A DNA stretch of 64,000 nucleotides from an uncultured Flavobacteriaceae bacterium (GCA_943788695.1 CALSRG010000001.1:558001-622000); one strand, 5' to 3'; counted from the first letter of the stretch, positions 19,494 to 29,260 are shown. Translations and numbers: made by a program. The notes: generated by a model from the sequence alone, not told the origin.

Positions 19494-22256
19494 ATGGATA
19501 AATTTTCTTTTTTAAATGCGGCGCATACAGCATATTTTGCTGGGCTTTACGATCAATACCTCACTGACCCCGATTCCGTTGAACCAAGTTGGCGTGCCTT
19601 TTTTCAGGGTTATGACTTTGGAACAGAACAATACGGCCTCGAAAACCAGTTGACCGAAGGTGTGACAGTTCAAATTCCAGAGAAAGTCCAAAAAGAATTT
19701 CAGGTTGTAAAATTGATTGATGCTTATCGTTCTCGTGGCCATCTTTTTACAAAAACAAATCCTGTTCGTCAGCGCAGAACTTACACGCCTGACTTAACAT
19801 ACACTCAATTTGGATTTGAGCCGAATGACTTACAAACAGTTTTTGATGCCGGTCATATCATTGGTATGGGCCCGTCAACTCTAGAAAACATTATTAAACA
19901 TCTGGAAGCTATTTACTGCGATGCTACAGGAATAGAATATATGTATATTCGGGAATTGGCTGAAGTGGAATGGATTCAGAAGCGCTTAAACGTCAATGAT
20001 AATCATCCAAATTTTACTGCGGAGGTTAAAAAAAATATCCTAAACAAACTTATTCAAGCGGTATCATTTGAACAGTTTTTGCACACCAAATATGTCGGTC
20101 AAAAACGCTTTTCTCTCGAAGGAGGAGAATCACTTATTCCAGCCTTAGATGCACTAATCGAGAAGGCGGCTGATTATGGTGTTAAAGAATTTGTTATGGG
20201 AATGGCTCATAGAGGACGGTTAAACGTTTTGACTAATATTTTCGGAAAATCGCCAAAAGACATTTTCAGCGAATTTGACGGAAAAGATTACGAGCAAGAG
20301 ATTTTTGACGGTGATGTTAAATATCATTTGGGCTGGACCAGCTCGCGTGAAACAGATACTGGAAAAAAAATCCATCTCAATATCGCACCTAATCCATCTC
20401 ACCTTGAAACAGTTGGTCCAGTGGTTGAAGGTATTACCAGAGCCAAGTGGGATAAAGGAAAATCAGAGGGAGAAGAAACAGTCTTGCCCATTTTAGTTCA
20501 TGGAGATGCGGCCATAGCGGGACAGGGCGTTGTTTATGAAGTGGTTCAAATGGCCCAGTTAGATGGATACAAAACTGGTGGGACCATACACATTGTAGTC
20601 AATAATCAAGTTGGATTTACAACAAACTATAAAGATGGTCGCTCCAGTACTTATTGTACGGATGTTGGTAAGGTGACACTCTCTCCAGTACTTCATGTCA
20701 ATGCTGACGACGTAGAGGCCGTCGTTCACGCCATGATGTTTGCGCTCGATTATAGAATGACTTTTAAAAGAGACGTTTTTATTGATTTATTGGGATATAG
20801 AAAGTATGGTCACAATGAAGGAGATGAGCCAAAATTCACACAACCAATATTGTACAAGGCTATTTCTAAACATAAAAATCCTTTAGAGATTTATGCCAGT
20901 AAATTGCTCGCGGCAGGAACCATAAGCAATTTAGAGCTTGAGCAATTCCAGCTCAATTACAAACTGTCTCTAGAAGAAGCACTTGAAGATTCTCGAAAAA
21001 TTGAAAAAACAATCATCACACCTTTTATGGAGGAAGAGTGGTCTGGCTTTAGTCGTGTAACTGAGTCAGAAATGATGAATCGGGTTGATACCACTTTTTC
21101 AAAATCGAGGCTAAAGGAACTGACCGAGATATTGTCAACCCTTCCCAAGGATAAAAAATTCATAAAAAAAATTGAACGATTGATTAAATCGCGTCAAACT
21201 ATGTTCGACAATGATCAACTCGATTGGTCTATGGCAGAGCATTTGGCTTATGCGAGTTTACTTGATGAAGGATTTCACGTCCGGTTATCAGGCCAAGATG
21301 TTGAACGAGGCACCTTTTCTCATCGACATGCCGTTGTCAAAGTTGAGGACAGTGAAGAAGAAGTTATTTTACTTGAAACTGTAAGTAAAGAAAGTGGGGC
21401 GTTTCAAATTTATAATTCACTGCTTTCCGAATATGGCGTCGTAGGATTTGATTATGGCTATGCTATGGCGAGTCCAAATACACTTACCATATGGGAGGCT
21501 CAATTTGGAGATTTTAGTAATGGCGCACAGATTATGCTGGACCAATACATTTCCTCGGCTGAAGACAAATGGAAGCTACAAAATGGTTTGGTGATGCTTT
21601 TGCCTCACGGCTATGAAGGTCAAGGGGCGGAACATTCTTCTGCTCGAATGGAGCGTTATTTGCAACTGTGTGCAAAAGACAACATGTTTGTAGCAGATTG
21701 TACAACCCCTGCCAATATGTTTCATCTGCTCCGCCGACAGATGAAATCTAACTATCGAAAACCCTTAATTGTTTTTACACCAAAGAGTTTATTGCGCCAT
21801 CCGTTAGTGGTTTCATCAGCTGATGATTTCGCATTGGGTCATTTTCAAGAATTAATTGATGATGATAAAGTCAGTATTGAATCTGTGAAAACAGTTGTCT
21901 TTTTAACGGGTAAATTTTATTATGATTTATTGGAAGCCCGAGAAGCACAAAATCGTTCGGATGTTGCCATTATCAGGGTGGAACAATTGTTCCCATTGCC
22001 AAAAGATCAGATGCATGCGGTGATAGAGAAATACAAGCATGTCCAAGATTTTGTTTGGGCTCAAGAAGAACCGCGAAACATGGGTGCGTTTAGTCATCTG
22101 TTGATGAATTTTGATCCAGTACGTTCATTTAGGATAGCCTCCCGAAGACCTTATGGTGCTCCGGCGGCAGGCAGTGCCGTGCGATATCAACGAAGACATA
22201 AGGAGATTATTGACTTTGTGTTTGATGCCACAAAAGACAATCAAAGAAGCTTGTAA
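19494..22256 (+). CDS. sucA: 2-oxoglutarate dehydrogenase E1 component
   Basis: Thiamine-diphosphate-dependent E1 of the 2-oxoglutarate dehydrogenase complex (TCA cycle). It decarboxylates 2-oxoglutarate and passes the succinyl group to the E2 lipoyl arm. The 920 residues include the N-terminal motif MDKFSFLNAAHTAYFAGLYD, ThDP-binding region (GMAHRGRLNVL, HGDAAIAGQG, VVNNQVGFTT), the transketolase-like central domain and a C-terminal domain ending in the RRP-AAGSA region. The frame is open from 19446, but the extra 16 residues overlap the -7 box and lack similarity, so I start at 19494. sucB follows after 24 bp. No E3 gene is in the window. Confidence 0.95.
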   Translation: MDKFSFLNAAHTAYFAGLYDQYLTDPDSVEPSWRAFFQGYDFGTEQYGLENQLTEGVTVQIPEKVQKEFQVVKLIDAYRSRGHLFTKTNPVRQRRTYTPDLTYTQFGFEPNDLQTVFDAGHIIGMGPSTLENIIKHLEAIYCDATGIEYMYIRELAEVEWIQKRLNVNDNHPNFTAEVKKNILNKLIQAVSFEQFLHTKYVGQKRFSLEGGESLIPALDALIEKAADYGVKEFVMGMAHRGRLNVLTNIFGKSPKDIFSEFDGKDYEQEIFDGDVKYHLGWTSSRETDTGKKIHLNIAPNPSHLETVGPVVEGITRAKWDKGKSEGEETVLPILVHGDAAIAGQGVVYEVVQMAQLDGYKTGGTIHIVVNNQVGFTTNYKDGRSSTYCTDVGKVTLSPVLHVNADDVEAVVHAMMFALDYRMTFKRDVFIDLLGYRKYGHNEGDEPKFTQPILYKAISKHKNPLEIYASKLLAAGTISNLELEQFQLNYKLSLEEALEDSRKIEKTIITPFMEEEWSGFSRVTESEMMNRVDTTFSKSRLKELTEILSTLPKDKKFIKKIERLIKSRQTMFDNDQLDWSMAEHLAYASLLDEGFHVRLSGQDVERGTFSHRHAVVKVEDSEEEVILLETVSKESGAFQIYNSLLSEYGVVGFDYGYAMASPNTLTIWEAQFGDFSNGAQIMLDQYISSAEDKWKLQNGLVMLLPHGYEGQGAEHSSARMERYLQLCAKDNMFVADCTTPANMFHLLRRQMKSNYRKPLIVFTPKSLLRHPLVVSSADDFALGHFQELIDDDKVSIESVKTVVFLTGKFYYDLLEAREAQNRSDVAIIRVEQLFPLPKDQMHAVIEKYKHVQDFVWAQEEPRNMGAFSHLLMNFDPVRSFRIASRRPYGAPAAGSAVRYQRRHKEIIDFVFDATKDNQRSL

Positions 22257-22280
22257 ATATGAATTTATAATATCAATTTC

Positions 22281-23492
22281 ATGATAGTAGAAATGAAGGT
22301 GCCTTCACCAGGCGAATCGATAACAGAAGTAGAAATTGCAACATGGTTGGTCGGTAATGGTGATTATGTTGAGAAAGATCAGGCCATTGCTGAAGTGGAC
22401 TCTGATAAAGCCACATTAGAATTGCCTGCAGAGGTGAGTGGCACGATCACTTTAAAGGCGGAAGAAGGTGAGGCTGTTGCTGTTGGACAGGTGGTTTGTC
22501 TTATCGACACCAACGCTTCAAAACCTGAGGGTCAAGACACGCCATCACTGACTGAAAAACCAACTACGACTCCTGCGGCAACTGCTCCCGAAACTTCGGG
22601 ATCACAAACCTATGCTACAGGTTCAGCTGCTCCAGCAGCAAAAAAAATATTGTCTGAAAAAGGAATTAAACCAACTGATGTGACTGGAACAGGAATCGAT
22701 GGTCGGATTACTAAAGAAGACGCCATAAATGCGGTGCCTTCAATGGGGTCTCAATCTTCAGACGGAGATCGTGATTCTAGTCGAACAAAACTATCAATGC
22801 TCAGAAGAAAAGTGGCAGAGCGATTGGTGCAAGCTAAAAATGAAACTGCCATGCTAACCACTTTCAATGAAGTGGACATGACAGCAATTTTTGAACTTCG
22901 TAAAAAATTTAAAGAAGAATTTAAAGAAAAGCATGATGTTGGATTAGGTTTTATGAGTTTTTTCACCCTGGCCACAGTGCGTGCATTAAAACTTTTTCCA
23001 GCAGTAAATTCGATGATTGACGGTCAAGAAATGATCACCTACAATTTTCAAGATATCAGTATTGCAGTATCAGGACCAAAGGGCTTGATGGTTCCAGTTA
23101 TCAGACATGCAGAAAATTTAACGTTTAAAGGTGTTGAACAAGAAGTAAAAAGATTGGCTATTCGAGCTAGAGATGGTCAAATTACTGTTGATGAAATGAC
23201 GGGAGGAACCTTCACCATTTCTAATGGTGGTGTGTTTGGAAGTATGTTATCAACGCCTATCATCAACCCACCTCAAAGCGGGATTCTTGGCATGCATAAT
23301 ATTGTGGAACGACCTGTAGCTGTTAATGGCAAGGTTGAAATTCGTCCAATAATGTATGTGGCTTTATCCTATGACCATCGTATTATTGATGGACGTGAGA
23401 GTGTTGGGTTTTTAGTTGCAGTGAAAGAAGCTATCGAAAATCCAGAAGAATTTTTAATGGATAACGACATCAAAAAAGCACTGGAGCTATAA
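22281..23492 (+). CDS. sucB: 2-oxoglutarate dehydrogenase E2 (dihydrolipoyl succinyltransferase)
   Basis: A 403-residue core of the 2-oxoglutarate dehydrogenase complex. An N-terminal lipoyl domain (1-75) has the lipoylation lysine in DSDKATLE. An Ala/Pro/Thr-rich linker leads to an E1/E3-binding domain (about 113-152, [11 protein letters not shown] and [13 protein letters not shown]). The catalytic acyltransferase domain ends with the active-site motif [15 protein letters not shown]. It is co-directional with sucA and probably in one operon. Confidence 0.95.
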   Translation: MIVEMKVPSPGESITEVEIATWLVGNGDYVEKDQAIAEVDSDKATLELPAEVSGTITLKAEEGEAVAVGQVVCLIDTNASKPEGQDTPSLTEKPTTTPAATAPETSGSQTYATGSAAPAAKKILSEKGIKPTDVTGTGIDGRITKEDAINAVPSMGSQSSDGDRDSSRTKLSMLRRKVAERLVQAKNETAMLTTFNEVDMTAIFELRKKFKEEFKEKHDVGLGFMSFFTLATVRALKLFPAVNSMIDGQEMITYNFQDISIAVSGPKGLMVPVIRHAENLTFKGVEQEVKRLAIRARDGQITVDEMTGGTFTISNGGVFGSMLSTPIINPPQSGILGMHNIVERPVAVNGKVEIRPIMYVALSYDHRIIDGRESVGFLVAVKEAIENPEEFLMDNDIKKALEL

Positions 23493-23522
23493 CTTAGACA
23501 TCTGGTTTTTAAACTCTTTTTT

Positions 23523-24293
23523 ATGATTACAGATACACATACCCATTTGTATGTTGAAGAGTTTGATAAGGATCGTGCGGAGGTTGTTGCCAGAGGTCTA
23601 TCCGCAGGAATTACGAGGCATTTTTTGCCTTCAATTGATTCAACCTATACTCAGGCTATGATAGCACTTGAGTCTAAATACCCAGATCATATTTATCTTA
23701 TGATGGGACTTCATCCAACATATGTAAAGCCAGATACAGTAGTCACTGAACTCAATCATGTCCGTGGTATGTTGGCTAAGAGATCATTTAAGGCTATTGG
23801 TGAAATTGGCATTGATCTGTATTGGGACAAATCGACTTTGGAACTTCAGCGTCAAGCTTTTGCCGAGCAAATAAAATTGGCCAAACAATATAATTTGCCT
23901 ATCGTTATTCATTGTCGTGAAGCCTTTAGCGAAATTTTTGATGTTTTAGAAGAGGAGAATCATCCGCAATTACGTGGAATATTTCACTGCTTTACGGGCG
24001 ATTTAGCGCAAGCAAAGCGTGCGATCTCTTATAATATGAAGCTCGGAATTGGTGGTGTGGTCACATTTAAGAATGGTGGCATTGATAAATTTTTAAACCA
24101 AATTCCTTTGAGACATTTGGTATTAGAAACCGATGCGCCTTATTTGGCCCCAGTTCCTTACCGAGGGAAACGTAATGAAAGTGTTTATTTGTCAGAAGTA
24201 ATTGATAAATTGGCGTTGATTTTTGATCTGCCCAAAGAAGAGATTATCGAACAAACGACCAAAAATGCGTCAGAGATATTTAATTGTTTATGA
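23523..24293 (+). CDS. tatD: TatD family metal-dependent DNase/hydrolase
   Basis: A 256-residue TIM-barrel hydrolase. The metal ligands expected for TatD enzymes are all present: H6 and H8 (DTHTHL), E94 (GEIGIDLYWD), H130 (VIHCRE), H155 (FHCFTG) and D204 (ETDAPYLAP). Family members act as 3'-5' exonucleases in DNA repair or quality control. Its TGA overlaps the ATG of the asparaginase gene (ATGA), so the two are probably translated in a coupled way. Confidence 0.92.
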   Translation: MITDTHTHLYVEEFDKDRAEVVARGLSAGITRHFLPSIDSTYTQAMIALESKYPDHIYLMMGLHPTYVKPDTVVTELNHVRGMLAKRSFKAIGEIGIDLYWDKSTLELQRQAFAEQIKLAKQYNLPIVIHCREAFSEIFDVLEEENHPQLRGIFHCFTGDLAQAKRAISYNMKLGIGGVVTFKNGGIDKFLNQIPLRHLVLETDAPYLAPVPYRGKRNESVYLSEVIDKLALIFDLPKEEIIEQTTKNASEIFNCL

Positions 24294-25321
24294 ACCAACA
24301 ACCTAAAATATTACTCATCTACACTGGTGGCACAATTGGTATGCGACGGGATTATACTTCGGGAACCCTGAGGCCTTTCGATTTTCAAAACGTTTTGGAT
24401 GAAATACCTGAATTGAGACTTCTTCATTGTGACATCGAACACGTCACGATTAAGACTCCAATCGATTCTTCTAATATGCATCCAAGCATTTGGTCCGAAT
24501 TAGCTGGTCTTATCGAAATGAATTATAAGATTTACGATGGTTTTGTGATTCTTCATGGTAGTGACACAATGAGTTACACAGCCTCAGCTTTAAGTTTTAT
24601 GCTACAAAATTTAGAAAAAGCAGTGGTTCTCACGGGATCTCAATTACCAATTGGTGACTTGCGTACCGACGCAAAAGAGAATCTTATCACTGCTATTCAA
24701 ATTGCTGCACTAACTAATCATGGAAAGCCAGTCGTTCAGGAAGTCTGTTTGTACTTTGAATATAAACTATATCGCGGTAATCGGACTACGAAAATTAGTG
24801 CGGAACAATTCGAAGCATTTAATTCACCCAATTATCCGCCGATGATTATTTCTGGTGTTCATCTCGAAGTTCAGCACGGACTTTTATTCAGATCAAACCA
24901 GAATATGCCCTTTAAAACCTATTTATCTATGGAATGCCAGGTGGGTATTTTGAAATTATTTCCTGGAATTACCAAAGATTTTGTTGAAGCGATTTTATTG
25001 AAGTCAAATCTTAAAGGTGTAATTATAGAATCGTTTGGCTCTGGAAACATGACTACCGATTCTTGGTTTTTAGAACTTCTTGAAGTAACTGTAAAGAGAG
25101 GAATTCCTGTAGTTAATGTAACGCAATGTTCTGGTGGAGAAGTGACTATGGGGGTATATGACACTAGTGTTGCATTGTCTCGTATTGGTATTATTTCAGG
25201 AAAAGATATTACGACTGAGGCAGCTCTCACAAAACTGATGTTTTTACTGGCAAATGATCCAGGAAACTACAACCACCTCAAGGCCAGATTTGAAGAATCG
25301 CTTTCTGGAGAAATTGCCTAA
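24290..25321 (+). CDS. ansA: Type I (cytoplasmic) L-asparaginase
   Basis: A 343-residue enzyme hydrolysing asparagine to aspartate and ammonia. The N-terminal nucleophile motif TGGTIGM (T12 and T15) and the second signature HGSDTMSYTASAL are clear. There is no signal peptide, as in type I enzymes. The ATG at 24290 overlaps the tatD stop by 4 bases. An in-frame TTG at 24284 is less likely. tRNA-Ser follows 68 bp later. Confidence 0.92.
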   Translation: MNQQPKILLIYTGGTIGMRRDYTSGTLRPFDFQNVLDEIPELRLLHCDIEHVTIKTPIDSSNMHPSIWSELAGLIEMNYKIYDGFVILHGSDTMSYTASALSFMLQNLEKAVVLTGSQLPIGDLRTDAKENLITAIQIAALTNHGKPVVQEVCLYFEYKLYRGNRTTKISAEQFEAFNSPNYPPMIISGVHLEVQHGLLFRSNQNMPFKTYLSMECQVGILKLFPGITKDFVEAILLKSNLKGVIIESFGSGNMTTDSWFLELLEVTVKRGIPVVNVTQCSGGEVTMGVYDTSVALSRIGIISGKDITTEAALTKLMFLLANDPGNYNHLKARFEESLSGEIA

Positions 25322-25389
25322 AATTGGCTTATTTAATTTTTGCATTCAGGGTTTTTTTTGTTTCTTGGCATGGCGTTTGAGTAACATTT

Positions 25390-25477
25390 AGAGAGGTGGC
25401 CGAGTGGTCGAAGGCGCACGCCTGGAAAGTGTGTATACGCCAAAAGCGTATCGAGGGTTCGAATCCCTTCCTCTCTG
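25390..25477 (+). tRNA. tRNA-Ser (anticodon GGA)
   Basis: An 88-base cloverleaf. The acceptor stem AGAGAGG pairs with CCTCTCT, the D stem is GCC/GGC, and the anticodon stem is CACGC/GTGTG around loop CTGGAAA with anticodon GGA at 25424-25426. A long variable arm (ATACGC/GCGTAT) and a T arm GAGGG-TTCGAAT-CCCTT follow. The discriminator is G and the long arm is serine-specific. CCA is not encoded. Confidence 0.97.
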
Positions 25478-25551
25478 CAAATTTATTTCACAAGCCACTT
25501 TTATTTTTATATATTTAACCTCTAATTTTAAACTATATTAAATTCATCACC

Positions 25552-26319
25552 ATGAAAAACTTATTTTCACTTATTCTTTTGGTAGCTTTTATGACTGTTA
25601 GTGCGCCAGTATCTTACGCCGCTTCTACTGCAGATGCTGCAGCTATGGAACTTCAGGATGATACGACTACTGCTGACGAAACAGCAAGCCTTGGGTTTCA
25701 TCAAGAACTTAAAAAGCGTTTTATCGAAGGAGGCCCGGGATTTATGGGGATCGTTTTATTGTGTTTGATCCTAGGATTAGCTATCGCAATTGAGCGCATC
25801 ATCTATCTAAATCTTTCTACTACAAATTCAAAAAAATTAACCCAGGACGTTGAAGATGCTTTGACTTCTGGCGGTTTAGCTGCTGCTAAAGAAGTGTGCA
25901 GAAACACAAAAGGACCAGTGGCGTCGATTTTTTATCAAGGACTCGATCGCGCTGATGAAGATTTAGAAGCTGCTGAAAAAGCTGTCGTATCTTACGGTGG
26001 TGTTCAAATGGGTCAACTTGAAAAGAATGTCTCTTGGATTTCATTATTTATTGCTTTGGCACCGATGCTTGGTTTCATGGGAACCGTAATCGGGATGATT
26101 CAAGCCTTTGACAAAATTGAAGCTGCTGGTGACATGCAACCTTCATTGGTTGCAGGAGGTATTAAAGTTGCTCTTCTGACAACTGTATTTGGTTTGATTG
26201 TTGCGATTATTCTTCAAATCTTTTATAACTATATTATTGCTAAAATTGATAGTATTGTAAATGATATGGAAGACGCTTCAATTTCATTGATGGATTTGTT
26301 GGTCAAGAACAAGAAATAA
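25552..26319 (+). CDS. exbB: MotA/TolQ/ExbB family proton channel protein
   Basis: A 255-residue inner-membrane protein. An N-terminal signal peptide (ending near SYAA) and a short periplasmic region precede three TM helices: GFMGIVLLCLILGLAIAIE, then the pair ISLFIALAPMLGFMGTVIG and VALLTTVFGLIVAIILQIF. It should form the pentameric channel that, with ExbD, uses the proton gradient to energise TonB-dependent outer-membrane transport. It heads an operon with a four-TM protein and two ExbD genes. The extra leader is typical for Bacteroidota ExbB. Confidence 0.92.
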   Translation: MKNLFSLILLVAFMTVSAPVSYAASTADAAAMELQDDTTTADETASLGFHQELKKRFIEGGPGFMGIVLLCLILGLAIAIERIIYLNLSTTNSKKLTQDVEDALTSGGLAAAKEVCRNTKGPVASIFYQGLDRADEDLEAAEKAVVSYGGVQMGQLEKNVSWISLFIALAPMLGFMGTVIGMIQAFDKIEAAGDMQPSLVAGGIKVALLTTVFGLIVAIILQIFYNYIIAKIDSIVNDMEDASISLMDLLVKNKK

Positions 26320-26345
26320 TTTAACCAACACAAAATACTATAATT

Positions 26346-26792
26346 ATGAATTTTCAAAAAGTATTTAAAATTGTCGTAGGACTGATTGGTGTGTTGGCTG
26401 TCTTTTTTTTAGCCCGAATCATAGGTGCTGGAGATGATGCATTAGAAGCGTCTGAAGATCTTCAAAATAGTTTGGTAACACCATTTATGTATATAGCGTA
26501 CCTAATCTTAGGTGTTGTTTTAGCATTTGTATTGTTCTTCACACTAAAAAATGTATTCTCCAATAAAGATATATTGAAGCAATTTGCCATCAACATCGGT
26601 GCGTTTGCAATTTTAGCTTTATTCGCGTACTTTGCTTTAGCTGATGGTGTAGAAACCGAATTGCGAGATGGCGAAATGCTTTCTGCCAACGGATCAAAAT
26701 TGATTGATGCTGGTCTATATATGTTTTATATCCTAACTATTGTTGCAGTAGGCGCCATGGCTTTTGCTGGTTTCAAAAAAACGATTAAGTAG
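26346..26792 (+). CDS. Four-TM membrane protein in the exbB-exbD operon
   Basis: A 148-residue protein with four hydrophobic helices (about residues 8-25, 45-66, 81-98 and 122-143). Its loops are acidic after TM1 (AGDDALEASEDLQ) and after TM3 (ADGVETELRDGE). It lies between exbB (26 bp gap) and exbD (2 bp gap), so it is almost certainly co-expressed with the proton channel. I recognise no domain. A role as an accessory subunit of the Exb complex is inference from position alone. Confidence 0.8.
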   Translation: MNFQKVFKIVVGLIGVLAVFFLARIIGAGDDALEASEDLQNSLVTPFMYIAYLILGVVLAFVLFFTLKNVFSNKDILKQFAINIGAFAILALFAYFALADGVETELRDGEMLSANGSKLIDAGLYMFYILTIVAVGAMAFAGFKKTIK

Positions 26793-26794
26793 TT

Positions 26795-27400
26795 ATGGCA
26801 AAACGATCAGCACCAGAGGTGAACGCTGGCTCGATGGCAGATATCGCCTTCTTGCTTCTAATCTTTTTCTTGGTCACTACGACCATCGAAACAGATAGTG
26901 GTATTAGCCGAAAGTTGCCGCCGATTGAAGAGTCTGAAGAGGATGTTGTCATCAAACAAAAAAATATTTTTACTGTTTTACTTAACGGTAAAGATCAATT
27001 GTTGGTGGAAGACGAACTGATGGATTTGGAAGATCTTAGACCAGCAGCGGTCAAGTTTTTAGATAATGGAGGGGATGGAAGTTGTGATTATTGTAATGGC
27101 GCCAAAGATCCAAGTTCTTCTGACAATCCAGACAAGGCTATTATCTCTTTAAAGAACGATAGAGAAACGACATACGGTGTCTACATTTCTGTTCAAAATG
27201 AATTGGTTGCTGCATATAACGAATTGCGAAATATTCGTGCGTTGCAACTGGGCCCTTCAAAAGGGTTTTCAAATATGAATTTTACAGAAATGGAGAGTAA
27301 CTATGCCAATGTAAATTGGACTGGAAACAAATCAAAGTTAAAGGAAGTTATTGAGCAAATCAAAGTTGAATATCCTCAAAAACTCTCTGAAGTACAATAA
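26795..27400 (+). CDS. exbD: ExbD/TolR family biopolymer transport protein with CxxC insertion
   Basis: A 201-residue protein. One TM helix (about 15-30) carries the essential proton-binding aspartate D16 in MADIAFLLLIFFLVT, followed by a periplasmic domain. That domain has a Gly/Asp/Ser-rich insertion (about residues 91-113) containing C97-D-Y-C100, which the short ExbD/TolR proteins lack. The pair could form a disulfide in the periplasm; this is inference. First of two tandem exbD genes. Confidence 0.9.
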   Translation: MAKRSAPEVNAGSMADIAFLLLIFFLVTTTIETDSGISRKLPPIEESEEDVVIKQKNIFTVLLNGKDQLLVEDELMDLEDLRPAAVKFLDNGGDGSCDYCNGAKDPSSSDNPDKAIISLKNDRETTYGVYISVQNELVAAYNELRNIRALQLGPSKGFSNMNFTEMESNYANVNWTGNKSKLKEVIEQIKVEYPQKLSEVQ

Positions 27401-27412
27401 AATGCGATAAAG

Positions 27413-27895
27413 ATGTCAAAATTTAAAAAGAAAAAAGGAGGAGAACTCCCCGCTATTTCAACCGCTTCTTTGCCGGACATTGTATTTATGCTTTTGTTCT
27501 TTTTTATGGTGGCAACGGTGATGCGTGAAAATAGCTTGAAAATTCAAAATGCTTTGCCTAGTGCAGACCAGGTTGAAAAACTTGGAAAAAAGGATTTGAT
27601 CATGTACATCTACGCAGGCAAGCCTAGTAAAAACTATCAACAACAATATGGTACTGAAGCTCGTATTCAGTTGAATGATAAATTTGCCGAAGTGAGAGAT
27701 ATAGCTGCTTTTATAGCAGCAGAGCGCGCTTCGAAACGTGAAGAGTTGGTTCCATTTTTAATCACTGCTCTTAAGGTCGATAAAGAGGCAAATATGGGTA
27801 TTGTTAGTGATATTAAGCAGGAACTACGAAAAGTAAATGCCTTGAAAATCAACTATACAACCCGTCAAGGAGCTGTGGCGAACAACTTTAAATAA
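27413..27895 (+). CDS. exbD: ExbD/TolR family biopolymer transport protein (second copy)
   Basis: A 160-residue paralogue of the preceding gene. A basic N-terminus (MSKFKKKKGG) is followed by the TM helix with D22 in SLPDIVFMLLFFFMVATV and a periplasmic domain. It has no cysteine insertion. It starts 12 bp after the first exbD and ends the operon, with a terminator 25 bp downstream. Two ExbD types per ExbB allow a hetero-oligomeric channel. Confidence 0.9.
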   Translation: MSKFKKKKGGELPAISTASLPDIVFMLLFFFMVATVMRENSLKIQNALPSADQVEKLGKKDLIMYIYAGKPSKNYQQQYGTEARIQLNDKFAEVRDIAAFIAAERASKREELVPFLITALKVDKEANMGIVSDIKQELRKVNALKINYTTRQGAVANNFK

Positions 27896-27919
27896 TCTTT
27901 TAAAAGTGAATTTAATTAA

Positions 27920-27948
27920 AAAGCACGCCAATTTGGGGTGCTTTTTTT
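27920..27948 (+). terminator. Terminator of the ExbB-ExbD operon
   Basis: AAAGCACGCC (27920-27929) pairs with GGGGTGCTTT (27935-27944) except for one internal G-G mismatch. The T-run continues through 27948. Confidence 0.85.
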
Positions 27949-27961
27949 ATACCTTCAAAAG

Positions 27962-28672
27962 ATGTTTACGAAAGCACAATATTTGAAAATTGGTTCTCTA
28001 GTACTGTTTTTATTCTTTGGAGGTGCGCCATATGTTTTTTCTCAAATAGATGCGAAGAAAGTTGATAGCCTTTATAGAGATGATCAATTTTATGTCGGAT
28101 TCAATTACAACCTTTTAAATAATGCACCAGCCAGCACGTCTCAATATGGCTTGTCCGGAGGACTTCAATTTGGATTTATTAGAGACATGCCATTCAGTAA
28201 AGACAGGAAATGGTCACTTGGAATTGGAATAGGTTATGAGCTTGATTACCTCAATCATAACATACAAATTCAAAAGGATTCTAACGGATCAACTTCTTAT
28301 AATATTTTATTACTCAACAATTTTGACAAAAATAGGTGGGTGACACATACAATATCATTACCTGTAGAATTGAGGTATCGTAACTCATCACCTCAAAAGC
28401 GTAAGTTTTTTCGATTTTACCCTGGTTTTCGATTTAGTCGCACTATCTCTTCAAAGGCACTTTTTAATTTTAATGGGACGCAATTGAGTTATTCGTCTGA
28501 CCTCGGATTTGCCCAATGGCAATACGGGCCAACTTTGAGTATTGGCTATGCACAATTTAATTTTAATGTTTACTATGGGCTCAATACCTTGTTCACATCA
28601 GAGGCTATAAATGTTGGTGCGCCTAGCGATATCAGCCGGATTAAAATAGGTATTATTGCCTACATTCTTTAA
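27962..28672 (+). CDS. PorT-like outer-membrane beta-barrel protein
   Basis: A 236-residue protein with an N-terminal signal segment (cleavage likely after VFSQ) and alternating hydrophobic strands rich in Gly, Tyr and Phe (GLSGGLQFGFI, WSLGIGIGYEL, FRFYPGFRFSR, YGPTLSIGYAQFNFNVYYGL). This fits the PorT-like outer-membrane barrel family. Whether it is the T9SS component PorT/SprT is uncertain. The start at 27962 is chosen because an open extension to 27938 runs through the upstream terminator. The stop overlaps the opposing gene by 4 bases. Confidence 0.7.
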   Translation: MFTKAQYLKIGSLVLFLFFGGAPYVFSQIDAKKVDSLYRDDQFYVGFNYNLLNNAPASTSQYGLSGGLQFGFIRDMPFSKDRKWSLGIGIGYELDYLNHNIQIQKDSNGSTSYNILLLNNFDKNRWVTHTISLPVELRYRNSSPQKRKFFRFYPGFRFSRTISSKALFNFNGTQLSYSSDLGFAQWQYGPTLSIGYAQFNFNVYYGLNTLFTSEAINVGAPSDISRIKIGIIAYIL

Positions 28673-29259
28673 TGACACCAATGATAGCCAAGGTGCACTA
28701 TTACGGCTATACTAAGACCGATTATTAGTTCTATGAAGCGATGCGCCTTTAAAATCAGTCTTGCAGTCCCAATAAGAATAATCCAAACAGTGGCAATGAC
28801 TATGATTGGGTAAGGGCTTAGTCCGATAGGTAATGCGGTCAAAAATAAAACAAGAGACATGTTATTAAACATATGGATGCTTGTTTTGAAAGGGATAGAA
28901 AGTAATATTAAAGTCATTACATTTTGAATGGCCAACAAAATAATCCAGTCTCTTAAAATGATATGGTTAAACTGGTTTGTAAAAACCACTACAATACTCA
29001 ATAAAATTGTATTAATGCATAAAGGAAGCCAACGTTCTTTAGTATTCGACAAGTTGGATGAAGTAATATGGCCAGATCTTTTTAATAAGCCGTAAAATAT
29101 TAGAGGCAATACAAGGGTAATTCCAAACACCAGTAGGACTAATGTGCTGCTTATAGGGACGTTTTCTAAGACAAATATGGTATAAGCTAAAGTACCATAC
29201 AAAGGGATCATTAGAGGATGAAACAACCTTGATATAAAGTGAAATGTATGATTCTTCAA
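28669..29259 (-). CDS. Six-TM membrane protein downstream of rpoN
   Basis: A 196-residue polytopic protein with about six TM helices. It carries a conserved-looking N-terminal segment (SRLFHPLMIPLYGTLAY) and an arginine near TM3 (TKERWLPL). It starts 1 bp after the rpoN stop and so is in its operon. It somewhat resembles PAP2-like membrane proteins of Flavobacteriia, but the phosphatase motifs are not complete. I assign no function. Confidence 0.75.
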   Translation of the reverse strand: MKNHTFHFISRLFHPLMIPLYGTLAYTIFVLENVPISSTLVLLVFGITLVLPLIFYGLLKRSGHITSSNLSNTKERWLPLCINTILLSIVVVFTNQFNHIILRDWIILLAIQNVMTLILLSIPFKTSIHMFNNMSLVLFLTALPIGLSPYPIIVIATVWIILIGTARLILKAHRFIELIIGLSIAVIVHLGYHWCH

Positions 29260-29260
29260 C

